Source of the DNA: Actinacidiphila alni
Lineage (GTDB): Bacteria > Actinomycetota > Actinomycetes > Streptomycetales > Streptomycetaceae
NCBI RefSeq assembly: GCF_900112845.1
Contig: NZ_FONG01000004.1
Coordinates: 62,001 to 126,000, forward strand
Direction of reading: 5' to 3'
DNA: 64,000 bases
Part shown: piece after piece, positions 36,873 to 45,241 of the stretch
How the letters are laid out: each line of letters opens with the position of its first letter
How positions within the stretch are numbered: position 1 is the stretch's first letter
Program-made: the position numbers and the translations under genes
The notes under the pieces: model-generated
Seen by the model: the letters and a program-made list of their open reading frames with translations, nothing else
The model's database searches: none
Told to the model about the DNA's origin: nothing

Positions 36873-39053
36873 ATGGGCAGAGCATTGCGTGCTGCCGCTT
36901 TGGGTTCTGCGGCGGTACTGGTGGCCCTGGGGGTGGCGCCGTCCGGGGCGCACGCCGCGGTGACACCCCGTGTCGATCTGCGGGTGCTGGTCGTCGACGA
37001 CGGAGGTCCGGCGACGGAGGCCATCACCGCGGAACTGGACGGGGCGGGGACCCCGTACACCACGATCGACCTCTATCAGGCGGGCCGGCCGACCATCGAC
37101 GCCGGGTATCTCAGTGACACCGTGAACGGACGGCCGCGCGCCAAGTTCCAGGCGGTGGTGCTGCCCAACGACAACCCGTTCGGAGCGGGTTCGTCGGAGA
37201 TGGCCGCGCTGGTGGCGTACGAGACGACCTTCGGCATCCGACAGGTCGACGCGTACACCTACGCACAGCCCACCGTGGGTCTGAACTACGCGACGAGTCC
37301 CGGCTACATCGGCCAGCTCGACGGCGTACAGGGCCACGTGACCGCGCAGGGCACCGCCGGTGACTTCGGCTATCTCAAGGGCGCGGTGCCCTTCGAGGAC
37401 AACGACCCGTACCAGTCGGAGAGTTACGGCTATCTCGCGACACCGCTGGCCACCCAGGCGCCGGGTGCCGCCTTCACCACGCTGGTGGACGCGCCGATCC
37501 CGGACAGCTCCGCGCGCGGCGTCCTGGTCGGGCAGTACAGCCACGACGGCCGCGACGAACTGGTCATCCCGTTCGTCTACAACCAGTACCAGCAGCAGTT
37601 CCGGCTGCTGGCCCGCGGCATCGTGGAGTGGATGACCCGGGGCATCCACCTCGGCGCCGACCGCAACTACTTCGAGGTCCAGGTCGACGACGTCTTCCTC
37701 GCCGACGACCGCTGGAATTCGACCCTCAACTGCACGCCGGGCGACGTCGACTGCCCGATCGGGACCGGCGAGGACACCAATCCGATCCGGATGACCGCCG
37801 CGGACGCGCAGTACGCCAAGCAGTGGTCGCAGGACCACGGTTTCACCCTCGACTTCGTCTTCAACGGCGGCGGCAGCGAGGACTGGAAGTCCGACCACGA
37901 CACCACCGTCGACCCGCTCGCCGATCAGCTCGTCGCCGACAAGAACACCTACCGCTGGGTCAACCACACCTATCTGCACCCCTTCCTGGGCTGCGTCCAG
38001 GACGTCAGCGTGGTGCCGTGGGTGTGCGAGACCGACGCATCGGGCAACACCACCTGGGTCAGCAAGTCCGAGATCACCTCGCAGGTGCAGGACAACCGCA
38101 CCTGGGCGAGCCAGCACGGACTGTCGCTGAACAACCAGGAGTTGGTGACCGGTGAGCACTCCGGTCTGAAGGTGCTCCCGCAGCAGCCGGTGGACAATCC
38201 CAACCTCGCGCCCGCGCTGAGCCAGTTGGGCGTGAAGTACCTGGCGAGCGACAACTCCCGCGACCCGGGCCAGCGCCAGGTCGGACCCGCGGTCACCGTG
38301 CCGCGCTTCCCGATGAACGTCTTCTACAACGCCGGTACGGCGCAGGAGGAGACCGACGAGTACAACTGGATCTACACCAACCTCGCCCAGGGCGGCAGCG
38401 GCGCCTGCGCGACCTCCGGCAACTCCACCTGCCTGCTCGCGCCGCTGGACACCAGCACCGGCTACGCGTCGTACATCGTGCCGCTCGAGGCCAAGATCGA
38501 CCTCGGGCACGTCCTGGCCAACAATCCGCGGCCGCACTTCATGCACCAGTCCAACCTCGCCGAGGACCGGATCGCCTATCCGGTGCTGGAGCGCATCCTC
38601 GGCGACTACGCCAACCTCTTCGCCGCGAACACGCCCACCGTCAATCTGCGGACGTCGGACATCGCCGTCGAACTGCAGCGCAGGGCGGCGTGGGACACGG
38701 CGTGGAAGGGCGGTCATGTCACCGGCTACCGGATCGGCGACACGGTCACCGTGAGCGCGCCGAGCGGGGTCCAGATCAGCGCCACGATGCCGGCCGGCAC
38801 CCGGCAGGCCCAACTGCTCGGCACCACCGCCTTCGGCGGGGCGTACGCGGGCAAGGTGTCCGGCTGGACGCTGCCCGGAGCGTTGCAGAGCAATGTGTCG
38901 CTCACGCTGCCGTCCGGCACCGCGCCGGCGCCGCTGCGGCTGAACGTCTCGCTCGGCACGGTCAGGATCAAGGCGTCGGTGGGCCACCTGCCGGTGCCCA
39001 AGGGCGTGAAGGACGCGGTGCCCCCGGGGCCCGGGGCCACGGCGGCCAGGTGA
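36873..39053 (+). CDS. Agd3-like (CE18) extracellular polysaccharide deacetylase
   Basis: A 726-aa exported protein. The signal peptide ends near residue 28 (SGAHA). The N-terminal half begins VDLRVLVVDDG and contains YETTFGIRQVDAY, which resembles fungal Agd3 (N-terminal and CBM87-type domains). The catalytic part shows FEVQVDDVFLADDRW with D272/D273 and NHTYLH with H365/H369 (HxxxH), the metal-binding pattern of polysaccharide deacetylases. Agd3 removes N-acetyl groups from galactosaminogalactan, making it cationic and adhesive. GGGGGAGG lies 7 nt before the ATG. A strong hairpin follows the stop, and a PelF-like gene comes next. Family call from motif memory. Confidence 0.8.
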   Translation: MGRALRAAALGSAAVLVALGVAPSGAHAAVTPRVDLRVLVVDDGGPATEAITAELDGAGTPYTTIDLYQAGRPTIDAGYLSDTVNGRPRAKFQAVVLPNDNPFGAGSSEMAALVAYETTFGIRQVDAYTYAQPTVGLNYATSPGYIGQLDGVQGHVTAQGTAGDFGYLKGAVPFEDNDPYQSESYGYLATPLATQAPGAAFTTLVDAPIPDSSARGVLVGQYSHDGRDELVIPFVYNQYQQQFRLLARGIVEWMTRGIHLGADRNYFEVQVDDVFLADDRWNSTLNCTPGDVDCPIGTGEDTNPIRMTAADAQYAKQWSQDHGFTLDFVFNGGGSEDWKSDHDTTVDPLADQLVADKNTYRWVNHTYLHPFLGCVQDVSVVPWVCETDASGNTTWVSKSEITSQVQDNRTWASQHGLSLNNQELVTGEHSGLKVLPQQPVDNPNLAPALSQLGVKYLASDNSRDPGQRQVGPAVTVPRFPMNVFYNAGTAQEETDEYNWIYTNLAQGGSGACATSGNSTCLLAPLDTSTGYASYIVPLEAKIDLGHVLANNPRPHFMHQSNLAEDRIAYPVLERILGDYANLFAANTPTVNLRTSDIAVELQRRAAWDTAWKGGHVTGYRIGDTVTVSAPSGVQISATMPAGTRQAQLLGTTAFGGAYAGKVSGWTLPGALQSNVSLTLPSGTAPAPLRLNVSLGTVRIKASVGHLPVPKGVKDAVPPGPGATAAR

Positions 39054-39058
39054 ACGAC

Positions 39059-39091
39059 CCGCGGGCGGGGCGGCCTTCGCCCCGCCCGCGG
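39059..39091 (+). terminator. Intercistronic hairpin after the deacetylase gene
   Basis: A perfect 13-bp stem (39059-39071 with 39079-39091) and 7-nt loop, 5 bp after the Agd3-like stop and 67 bp before the PelF-like ATG. It may protect the upstream message or attenuate the downstream genes. Confidence 0.7.
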
Positions 39092-39158
39092 CACCGGGGC
39101 GCCGCCCGGTCAACGGCGCACCCGCGGTACGCACACGTCCAGGGGGGACACCATTTCC

Positions 39159-40793
39159 ATGCACGCAATCCTCGGCGGGCGGCCGGCGCGCACCACGCGC
39201 GTGACGCTGCTGACCGAGGGAACGTATCCGCACAGCCCGGGTGGGGTGAGCGTGTGGTGCGACCAGTTGGTCCAGGGGATGCCGGACATCGAATTCTCGG
39301 TCGTCGCGGTCACCGGCACCGGCCGTGAGCCGCTCGCCTGGTCACTGCCGGCCCAGGTCACGGCGGTCGAGACGGTGCCGCTGTGGGGGCCCGCGCCGGA
39401 CGGCAGGGCGCCGCGCGGCCGGGACCGCAGGGCCTTCCTCGCCTCGTGGGAACGCTTCCTGCGCGCGCTGCTGCACGAAGACGGCACCGACGGAGGCGAC
39501 GGCGCCCGCCACGGTTCCGACGCCGCCTTCGGGCCCGAGCTGTACGCGCTCGCCGGATGGGCGGCGCACGGCGCGCTGTCCGCGGGGCTGCGGTCGGAGG
39601 ACGCGGTCCGTACGCTGATCCGGCTGTGGGGCAGGCCCGGTACGACGGTGGCGGCGGCCGTACCCACCCAGGCCGACGCGCTGGCCGCCGTCGATCTGCT
39701 GGAGCACGCGCTGCGCCCGCTGGCCGCCGTACCGCCGCCGGGTCCTGTCGCCCACGCCGTCAGCGGCGGGCTGGCCACGCTGCCCGGGCTGGTCGCGCAC
39801 GAACGCCACGACACACCGCTGCTGCTCACCGAGCACGGCGTCTACCAGCGCGAGCGCTATCTCGGCTACCGCACGGGACCGTACCGGTGGCCGGTGAAGG
39901 CGCTGCTGCTCAACTTCTTCCGGCTGCTGGCCCGCGAGACCTACCGCAGCAGCGCCCTGATCACCCCGGGCAACCGCTACAACCGGCGGTGGGAGGAGCA
40001 CGGCGGCGCCGCGCCCGACCGGATCAGGACCGTCTACAACGGGGTCGATCCGGGCGCCTTCCCGATGGCCGGGCCCGAGCCCGAGGTGCCGACGCTCAGC
40101 TGGGCCGGGCGGATCGACCCGATCAAGGACCTGGAGACGCTGATCCGCGCCTTCGTGCTGGTCCGCGGCGAGATACCCGCGGCCCGGCTGCGGATCTTCG
40201 GCGGCACTCCGCGCGGCGGCGAGGCGTACCGCGAGCGCTGCGAGGCGCTGGCCGCGGAACTGGGCGCGGCCGGGGCGGTGACCTTCGAGGGCCGGGTGGA
40301 CGACATCAGGACCGCGTACGCCGCCGGGCAGGTCGTGATGCTCTCCAGCATCAGCGAGGGCTTTCCCTTCACTCTGATCGAGGCCATGTCCTGCGGGCGC
40401 TGCACGGTGTCCACCGATGTCGGCGGGGTGCGGGAGGCGGTCGGCGACACCGGTCTGGTGGTGCCGCCGCGCGATCCGCGGGCGATGGCCGACGCGGCCC
40501 TGGAGCTGCTGCGCGATCCGGCGCGGCGCGCCTCGATGGGCTGGGAGGCCCGGCTGCGGGTGATCGACCAGTTCACGCTGCGGCAGACGATCGACGCCTT
40601 CCGCGGCATCTACACCGGTCTGAGCAGTACCGAGCACCGCACCGCGCGGATCTACGGCGGCGTCACCTGGATGTCGCGGATCTGGCGCCAGGAAGCGGGA
40701 TTTGACGATACGTCAGCCATGGCAGGGGCGGGGAGCGCGGCGGACGACGGCGGGCTCGCGCTCGGCGTACGGGCCGCGGGCGGCGCCCGGTGA
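39159..40793 (+). CDS. PelF-like family 4 glycosyltransferase
   Basis: A 544-aa cytoplasmic GT-B glycosyltransferase. The N-terminus carries the PelF hallmark LTEGTYPHSPGGVSVWCDQL (DUF3492 region). The C-terminal GT4 domain shows YNGVDPGAFP, WAGRIDPIKDLETLIRAF and the donor-binding SEGFPFTLIEAMSCGR. PelF polymerises the GalNAc-rich Pel polysaccharide from UDP-sugars, and the fungal galactosaminogalactan synthase Gtb3 has a PelF-related domain. The C-terminal 40 residues are an Ala/Gly-rich tail. The stop overlaps the next start by 4 bp (GTGA), so translation is coupled to the membrane protein. An AGGGGGG motif precedes the ATG. Confidence 0.85.
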   Translation: MHAILGGRPARTTRVTLLTEGTYPHSPGGVSVWCDQLVQGMPDIEFSVVAVTGTGREPLAWSLPAQVTAVETVPLWGPAPDGRAPRGRDRRAFLASWERFLRALLHEDGTDGGDGARHGSDAAFGPELYALAGWAAHGALSAGLRSEDAVRTLIRLWGRPGTTVAAAVPTQADALAAVDLLEHALRPLAAVPPPGPVAHAVSGGLATLPGLVAHERHDTPLLLTEHGVYQRERYLGYRTGPYRWPVKALLLNFFRLLARETYRSSALITPGNRYNRRWEEHGGAAPDRIRTVYNGVDPGAFPMAGPEPEVPTLSWAGRIDPIKDLETLIRAFVLVRGEIPAARLRIFGGTPRGGEAYRERCEALAAELGAAGAVTFEGRVDDIRTAYAAGQVVMLSSISEGFPFTLIEAMSCGRCTVSTDVGGVREAVGDTGLVVPPRDPRAMADAALELLRDPARRASMGWEARLRVIDQFTLRQTIDAFRGIYTGLSSTEHRTARIYGGVTWMSRIWRQEAGFDDTSAMAGAGSAADDGGLALGVRAAGGAR

Positions 40794-42379
40794 GCGGGCC
40801 GATGTCCCTGATCAGCCGGCTGGGCGGCGGGGGCGAGGCGGGCGCGCTGCCCGAACCGCCCCGGCCGCGCCGGGTGCCGTCCTGGGCGGTCGGCGATCCG
40901 GTCGCGGAGCTGGCGGAGCGGCTGTCGGCGGCGTGTTCCGCGGCCGTGCACCCCGACGAGATCGCGGCGGTACTGGAGTCCGAGGGGCTCACCGACGAGC
41001 AGATCACCGGCCGTTACGGGCACCCCGATCTGTTCTCGCTGGCGCGCGAGCTGTTCGAGACGGTGCCGCGCCGCTTCCCGGAGCCGGAGCCCGGCGCCGA
41101 CCCGTGGCAGGTGGACGTGTGGCGGTGCGTCCTGCGCGGCCTCACCTTCACACTGCCGGGCGTCGCCTACGTCCTCGGCGGGCGCTGGGCCGGTGACGAC
41201 GACGGCCCGTTCGGGGTGTCGCGTGCGGTCGCCGCGTGGGGTGCGGCGGCGCTGTGCGGCTGGGGCTGGAACCAGGCGCTCGCCCACCGGGCGCACCTGT
41301 ACCTGATGACGGGCCGGTCGCGGGCCGCCGCGCGGTGCGTGGTCACCGGCGCGGCGGCCGGCGCCACGCTCGCCACGCTGGCCGCGGCGGCCGTCGCGGG
41401 CCCGGGCCGGCTGCCCGCGCTGGCCTTCGCCGCCGGTCAGTCGGTGTATGTCGCGGCCGCGACCGCCCTGCTGGTGCTGGGCCGCGAACGCTCACTGCTG
41501 TACGTACTGACGCCGCTGGCCGTCGCGGTGGCGTGCGGTGCGAGCGGCCTGTCGTCGGCCGCGGTCGCCGCCGTACTGATCGCCACCGCGACGGGCGCCG
41601 CCGCCGCTGCCCTCGGCACGGCGCTGCGCACCGCCCTGACCGGCCGGGCTCCGCAACCGGCGACCGGCCCCCGCGTCCCCTTGCGGGCGAGGCTGCGGGC
41701 CCGGGCCGCCGAGGGGAAGGCCGCACCCGGTAGCGGCGCCGGTGCGGGTCCGGCGTTCGGCTGGCGTCAACTGCCGCGGGCAGCACGGCACTTGTGGCGC
41801 GCCGACGACGGCGAGACGGAGGCGAAGCCGCTGTCGCCGTATCTGTCCCTGCCGCACGGTGTGGCCGGGCTCGCGGGCGGGACGCTGGTGGTCACGGCCG
41901 CCCTGACCGGTGAGTTCGTGGCCGCGCTGACGGTGAGCATGGGCGTGGCGGAATGGCTGCTGTTCCGCTTCCGCGGCCGGTGCCTGGCGGCGCTGCGCGC
42001 GACGACCGTGCACCAGCGGCTGCTCGCCACCTGCTGGCGGGTGCTGGCCGGCTGTCTCGCGCTGTACGTCGTCGCGCTCGTGGCGCTGGCCGCCGCCGAG
42101 GCCGCGGCGGTGCCGGGCGGGGCCGCGTGGAATCCGGCGCGTCTGTCGGTGCTGCTGGCCCTCGGCGGCACCCTCTGGCTGTCGCTGCTGCTCCAGTCCT
42201 GCGGCCGTGAATGGACCGGGAGTTATGTGCTCGCCGGCGCCGCGCTGACCGCGCTCGTCCTGCTGGCGGCGCGGGTCGCGGGCACCGGCGCCGTCCTCGG
42301 CCTGGTGTGCGCGGGCGCCGCCGCCGTGCTGCTCGCCGTGGCCGTCACCATGACCGGCCGTGTCACGACCCACCGCTGA
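40790..42379 (+). CDS. Polytopic membrane protein, putative PelG-like exporter partner
   Basis: A 529-aa protein with about 10-12 hydrophobic helices. Residues 1-105 are soluble (VHPDEIAAVLESEGLTDEQITGRYGHPDLFSLARELFE). Helices follow from about 110 to 285. A charged loop lies at about 285-350 (basic, then WRADDGETEAKP), and more helices run to the C-terminus, including SMGVAEWLLFRFRGR. It overlaps the PelF-like gene by 4 bp. In Pel systems PelF works with the membrane protein PelG, so this position suggests an equivalent role. Direct sequence similarity to PelG is not clear to me. It could be a new family. Confidence 0.6.
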   Translation: MSGPMSLISRLGGGGEAGALPEPPRPRRVPSWAVGDPVAELAERLSAACSAAVHPDEIAAVLESEGLTDEQITGRYGHPDLFSLARELFETVPRRFPEPEPGADPWQVDVWRCVLRGLTFTLPGVAYVLGGRWAGDDDGPFGVSRAVAAWGAAALCGWGWNQALAHRAHLYLMTGRSRAAARCVVTGAAAGATLATLAAAAVAGPGRLPALAFAAGQSVYVAAATALLVLGRERSLLYVLTPLAVAVACGASGLSSAAVAAVLIATATGAAAAALGTALRTALTGRAPQPATGPRVPLRARLRARAAEGKAAPGSGAGAGPAFGWRQLPRAARHLWRADDGETEAKPLSPYLSLPHGVAGLAGGTLVVTAALTGEFVAALTVSMGVAEWLLFRFRGRCLAALRATTVHQRLLATCWRVLAGCLALYVVALVALAAAEAAAVPGGAAWNPARLSVLLALGGTLWLSLLLQSCGREWTGSYVLAGAALTALVLLAARVAGTGAVLGLVCAGAAAVLLAVAVTMTGRVTTHR

Positions 42380-42480
42380 CCGGCGCCGCCGGCCGCCCGA
42401 CCGATCGACCCGGAACACCCACCGACCGGAACACCCGGCGGCCGGAACACAACCGACCGAACCACCAACCGACCTTCCGC
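42380..42480 (+). other. C-rich, G-poor repetitive spacer
   Basis: Between the membrane-protein and LegB-like genes. It contains repeated (C/A)CGACC-GGAACACCC blocks (about 42410-42450) with C far above G, unlike flanking genes. Such unstructured C-rich RNA can act as a Rho-loading site. No gene is seen. Confidence 0.4.
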
Positions 42481-42496
42481 AGAAGGAGATCCATCC

Positions 42497-43498
42497 GTGT
42501 CCACTGAGACACCCGTCGCCGTCACCGGCGCCGAGGGCTTCATCGGCTCGCACCTGGTGGAGGCGCTGGTCGCCTCGGGCCGTCGCGTCCGCGCGATGGT
42601 GCAGTACAACTCGTTCGCCTCGCACGGCTGGCTGGAACTGCTCGCGCCCGACGTGCTGGACCGCGTCGAGGTGGTGCTCGGCGACGTCCGCGACTCCGGT
42701 TCCGTCCGTGACCTGGTGGCGGGCAGTGACACCGTCTACCACCTGGCCGCGCTGATCGCGATCCCGTACTCGTACCGCGCGCCGCGCAGCTACGTCGACA
42801 CCAATGTGTCCGGCACCCTCAACGTGCTGGAGGCCGTACGGGAGTTGGGCATCCCGCGGCTGGTGCACACCTCGACCAGCGAGACCTACGGCACGGCGCA
42901 GACCGTACCGATCACCGAGGACCACCCGATCGTCACGCAGTCGCCGTACGCGGCGTCCAAGGCGGGCGGCGACCGGCTTGCGGACAGCTACCACGCCAGC
43001 TTCGGCACACCCGTGGTGACGCTGCGGCCGTTCAACACCTTCGGACCGCGCCAGTCGATGCGCGCCGTCATCCCGACGGTGATCGGCCAAGTGGCGGCGG
43101 GCGAGCGCGAGGTGACGCTCGGCGACCTCCGCCCGACCCGGGACTTCATGTACGTCGGCGACACCGCCTCGGCCTTCGTCGCGGTCGGCACCGCGCCCGC
43201 CGAGAAGGTCGTCGGCCGGACCTTCAACGCCGGTACCGGCGGCGAGATCTCGATCGGCGACCTGGTCCGGCTGATCGGCAAGCTCATGGACACCGAACTG
43301 CTGGTCCGGGAGGACGCCCAGCGGCTGCGGCCGGCCGCCTCCGAGGTGATGCGGCTGGTCTGCGACGCGACCCGGCTGCGCGAGGCCACCGGCTGGCGCC
43401 CCGCGCACAGCCTGGAGGACGGCCTGAGCCACACCATCGACTTCTTCCGCGACCCGGCGCACCTGGCCCGGTACAAGACCGGCACCTACAACGTCTGA
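42497..43498 (+). CDS. LegB-like NAD-dependent nucleotide-sugar 4,6-dehydratase/epimerase (SDR)
   Basis: A 333-aa extended SDR. NAD-binding TGAEGFIGSHLVEAL sits at the N-terminus. HLAALIAIPYSYRAPRSYVDTN and HTSTSETYGTAQ are near-signature LegB sequences (LegB is the nucleotide-GlcNAc 4,6-dehydratase of legionaminate pathways). The catalytic Tyr/Lys pair is in SPYAASK, followed by RPFNTFGPRQS. It may instead act as a 4-epimerase supplying UDP-GalNAc/Gal, the job of Uge3 in fungi. A strong ribosome site (AGAAGGAG) precedes GTG at 42497. It sits inside the polysaccharide operon. Confidence 0.82.
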   Translation: MSTETPVAVTGAEGFIGSHLVEALVASGRRVRAMVQYNSFASHGWLELLAPDVLDRVEVVLGDVRDSGSVRDLVAGSDTVYHLAALIAIPYSYRAPRSYVDTNVSGTLNVLEAVRELGIPRLVHTSTSETYGTAQTVPITEDHPIVTQSPYAASKAGGDRLADSYHASFGTPVVTLRPFNTFGPRQSMRAVIPTVIGQVAAGEREVTLGDLRPTRDFMYVGDTASAFVAVGTAPAEKVVGRTFNAGTGGEISIGDLVRLIGKLMDTELLVREDAQRLRPAASEVMRLVCDATRLREATGWRPAHSLEDGLSHTIDFFRDPAHLARYKTGTYNV

Positions 43499-43595
43499 CG
43501 GTCCATCAGCACGCCGCGCACAGCACGTCACCCGCATCACCCGCGTCACCCGCACACCACCACGTCACCCGTACACCCGCTACACCCGACCGCAG
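43499..43595 (+). other. CACCCGC-repeat spacer
   Basis: Between the LegB-like and nucleotidyltransferase genes: at least five copies of a (G)TCACCCG(C/T)-like 8-9-mer between 43525 and 43590, again C-rich and G-poor. Possibly Rho-responsive or simply slippage-derived. No gene is seen. Confidence 0.4.
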
Positions 43596-43606
43596 GGGGG
43601 ACCACC

Positions 43607-44320
43607 ATGCACGCTGTCATTCTCGCCGGGGGCAAGGGCGTCCGGCTCCGGCCGTACACCACCGCGCTGCCCAAACCACTGGTGCCGATCGGCGACAGCC
43701 ACGCGATCCTGGAGATCGTGCTGCGGCAGCTCGCCGGGTCCGGCTTCCGGCGCTGCACCATCGCCATCGGCCATCTCGGCAACATCATCCGCGCGTACGT
43801 CGGCGACGGCTCCCAGTGGGGCCTGGAGGTCGACTACGTCACCGAGGACAGCCCGCTGGGCACGATGGGGCCGCTGCTCACCATGCTCGACCAACTCCCC
43901 GAGCACTTCCTGGTGATGAACGGCGATGTGCTCACCGACCTGGACTTCGGGGCGGTGCTCGGACAGCACCGCGAATCCGGCGCGCCGCTGACCATCGCCA
44001 CCTACGCCCGTACCGTCAGCATCGACTTCGGGGTGCTCAGCACCGACGACGGGCGGGTGGTGGCCTTCACCGAGAAGCCGAGCATGGACTACCGGGTGTC
44101 GATGGGCGTGTACGGGGTGTCCCGCTCCACGCTGCACCGCTTCACCCCGGGACTGCCGCTGGGCTTCGACGAGGTGGTGCTCGCGCTGCTGGCGGCCGGT
44201 GAGGAGCCGCGCGCCTTCGACTTCGACGGCTACTGGCTCGATATCGGACGCCCCGACGACTACGACCGGGCCAACGCCGAATTCAGCAGCCGTCGCGGCC
44301 TGTTGCTCAAGGGGGCGTGA
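43607..44320 (+). CDS. Sugar-1-phosphate nucleotidyltransferase
   Basis: A 237-aa cytoplasmic enzyme of the nucleotidyltransferase family. Signature MHAVILAGGKGVRLRPYT(T)ALPKPLVPIG is at the N-terminus; metal/sugar-binding motifs include EHFLVMNGDVLTDLDF and FTEKPSMDYRVSMGVYG. The C-terminus YWLDIGRPDDYDRAN is typical of mannose-1-phosphate guanylyltransferase-like and GlcN-1-P guanylyltransferase (PtmE-like) proteins. With a LegB-like neighbour, a role in making an activated amino sugar is plausible. The nucleotide and sugar are not determined. The next gene starts 6 bp after its stop. Confidence 0.83.
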   Translation: MHAVILAGGKGVRLRPYTTALPKPLVPIGDSHAILEIVLRQLAGSGFRRCTIAIGHLGNIIRAYVGDGSQWGLEVDYVTEDSPLGTMGPLLTMLDQLPEHFLVMNGDVLTDLDFGAVLGQHRESGAPLTIATYARTVSIDFGVLSTDDGRVVAFTEKPSMDYRVSMGVYGVSRSTLHRFTPGLPLGFDEVVLALLAAGEEPRAFDFDGYWLDIGRPDDYDRANAEFSSRRGLLLKGA

Positions 44321-44326
44321 GCGGCC

Positions 44327-45241
44327 ATGACACGGACGAGGATCCTCGTACTGGGTGCGGGCGGCTTCCTGGGCTCCCGGGTCGTCGCACGGCTCGGACG
44401 GATCTCCGGTGCGCGGATCCTGCGCGGCGGGCGCGGGGCAGGACTCGATCTCACCGCCGATCTGGCGACGGTGCCGGTCGATGTCCTGGCCCGGCGGCTC
44501 GCCGCGCTGGCCCCCGACGCGGTGGTGTGCTGCGCGGGGGTGGCGGCGGGCTCCGCCGCCGCGCTGTGCGCGACCAACGCGCGGGGGGCCGCCGTCCTGT
44601 GCGAGGCGATGGCGCTGGGGGCGCCGTCGGCGCGGCTGGTGCATCTGGGCTCGGCGGCGGAGTACGGGCCCGCCGCGCCCGGCAGCGCGCTCGCCGAGTC
44701 GGCGCCCGCCCGGCCGGAGGGCGTGTACGGCGCGGCCAAGCTCGCGGGCACCCTCGCCGTGACGGGCTCCGGGCTCGACGCGGTGGTGCTGCGGGTGTTC
44801 AACCCGGTCGGCGCGGGCTCGCCGGTCTCCGGTCTGCCCGGCCGGCTGGCCGCCGCCTTCCGGGAGGCGCCGCGCGGCGGTGTGGTGCGCACCGGCAGCC
44901 TGGCCGCATACCGCGATTTCGTGGCCGCCGACGATGTGGCGGACGCGGTGGCGCTCGCGGTGGCCGCGCCCGGCAGCCTGCCGCCGGTGGTCAACATCGG
45001 CTCCGGCCGGGCCACTCAAGTACGTTCACTGGCGGAGGAGTTGGCGGCGGTCAGCGGCTTCGCGGGGAGGCTGGAGGAGTCGGGCCGGGGCTCGGAGCGG
45101 TCGGCGGGGGTGTCCTGGCACCAGGCGGACATCACGCTGGCGGCGTACGCGCTGGGCTGGCAGCCGGCCCGCACGCTGCGGGACGCGCTGACCGCCCTGT
45201 GGGAAGCCGTACCGGGAGAACTGGCAGGATCGTCGCCGTGA
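44327..45241 (+). CDS. NAD-dependent epimerase/dehydratase (SDR)
   Basis: A 304-aa extended SDR. The nucleotide-binding LGAGGFLGSRVVARL is at the N-terminus, with HLGSAAEYGP and the catalytic YGAAK (YxxxK). Later RVFNPVGAGSP and YRDFVAADDVADAV fit nucleotide-sugar epimerases/reductases. It follows the nucleotidyltransferase by 6 bp and overlaps the GH135 gene by 4 bp (GTGA). Candidate roles are C4-epimerase of the GlcNAc/Glc donors or reduction of the LegB-like product. Specificity cannot be read from sequence. Confidence 0.82.
   Translation: MTRTRILVLGAGGFLGSRVVARLGRISGARILRGGRGAGLDLTADLATVPVDVLARRLAALAPDAVVCCAGVAAGSAAALCATNARGAAVLCEAMALGAPSARLVHLGSAAEYGPAAPGSALAESAPARPEGVYGAAKLAGTLAVTGSGLDAVVLRVFNPVGAGSPVSGLPGRLAAAFREAPRGGVVRTGSLAAYRDFVAADDVADAVALAVAAPGSLPPVVNIGSGRATQVRSLAEELAAVSGFAGRLEESGRGSERSAGVSWHQADITLAAYALGWQPARTLRDALTALWEAVPGELAGSSP

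Noticed and set aside
40790..42379. Calling the membrane protein PelG outright
   Set aside because: Position and topology fit, but I could not match PelG sequence motifs, so only a putative role is given.
42497..43498. Calling the SDR a UDP-glucose 4-epimerase (Uge3 orthologue)
   Set aside because: Its motifs resemble LegB-type dehydratases more than GalE-type epimerases. Function is left open.
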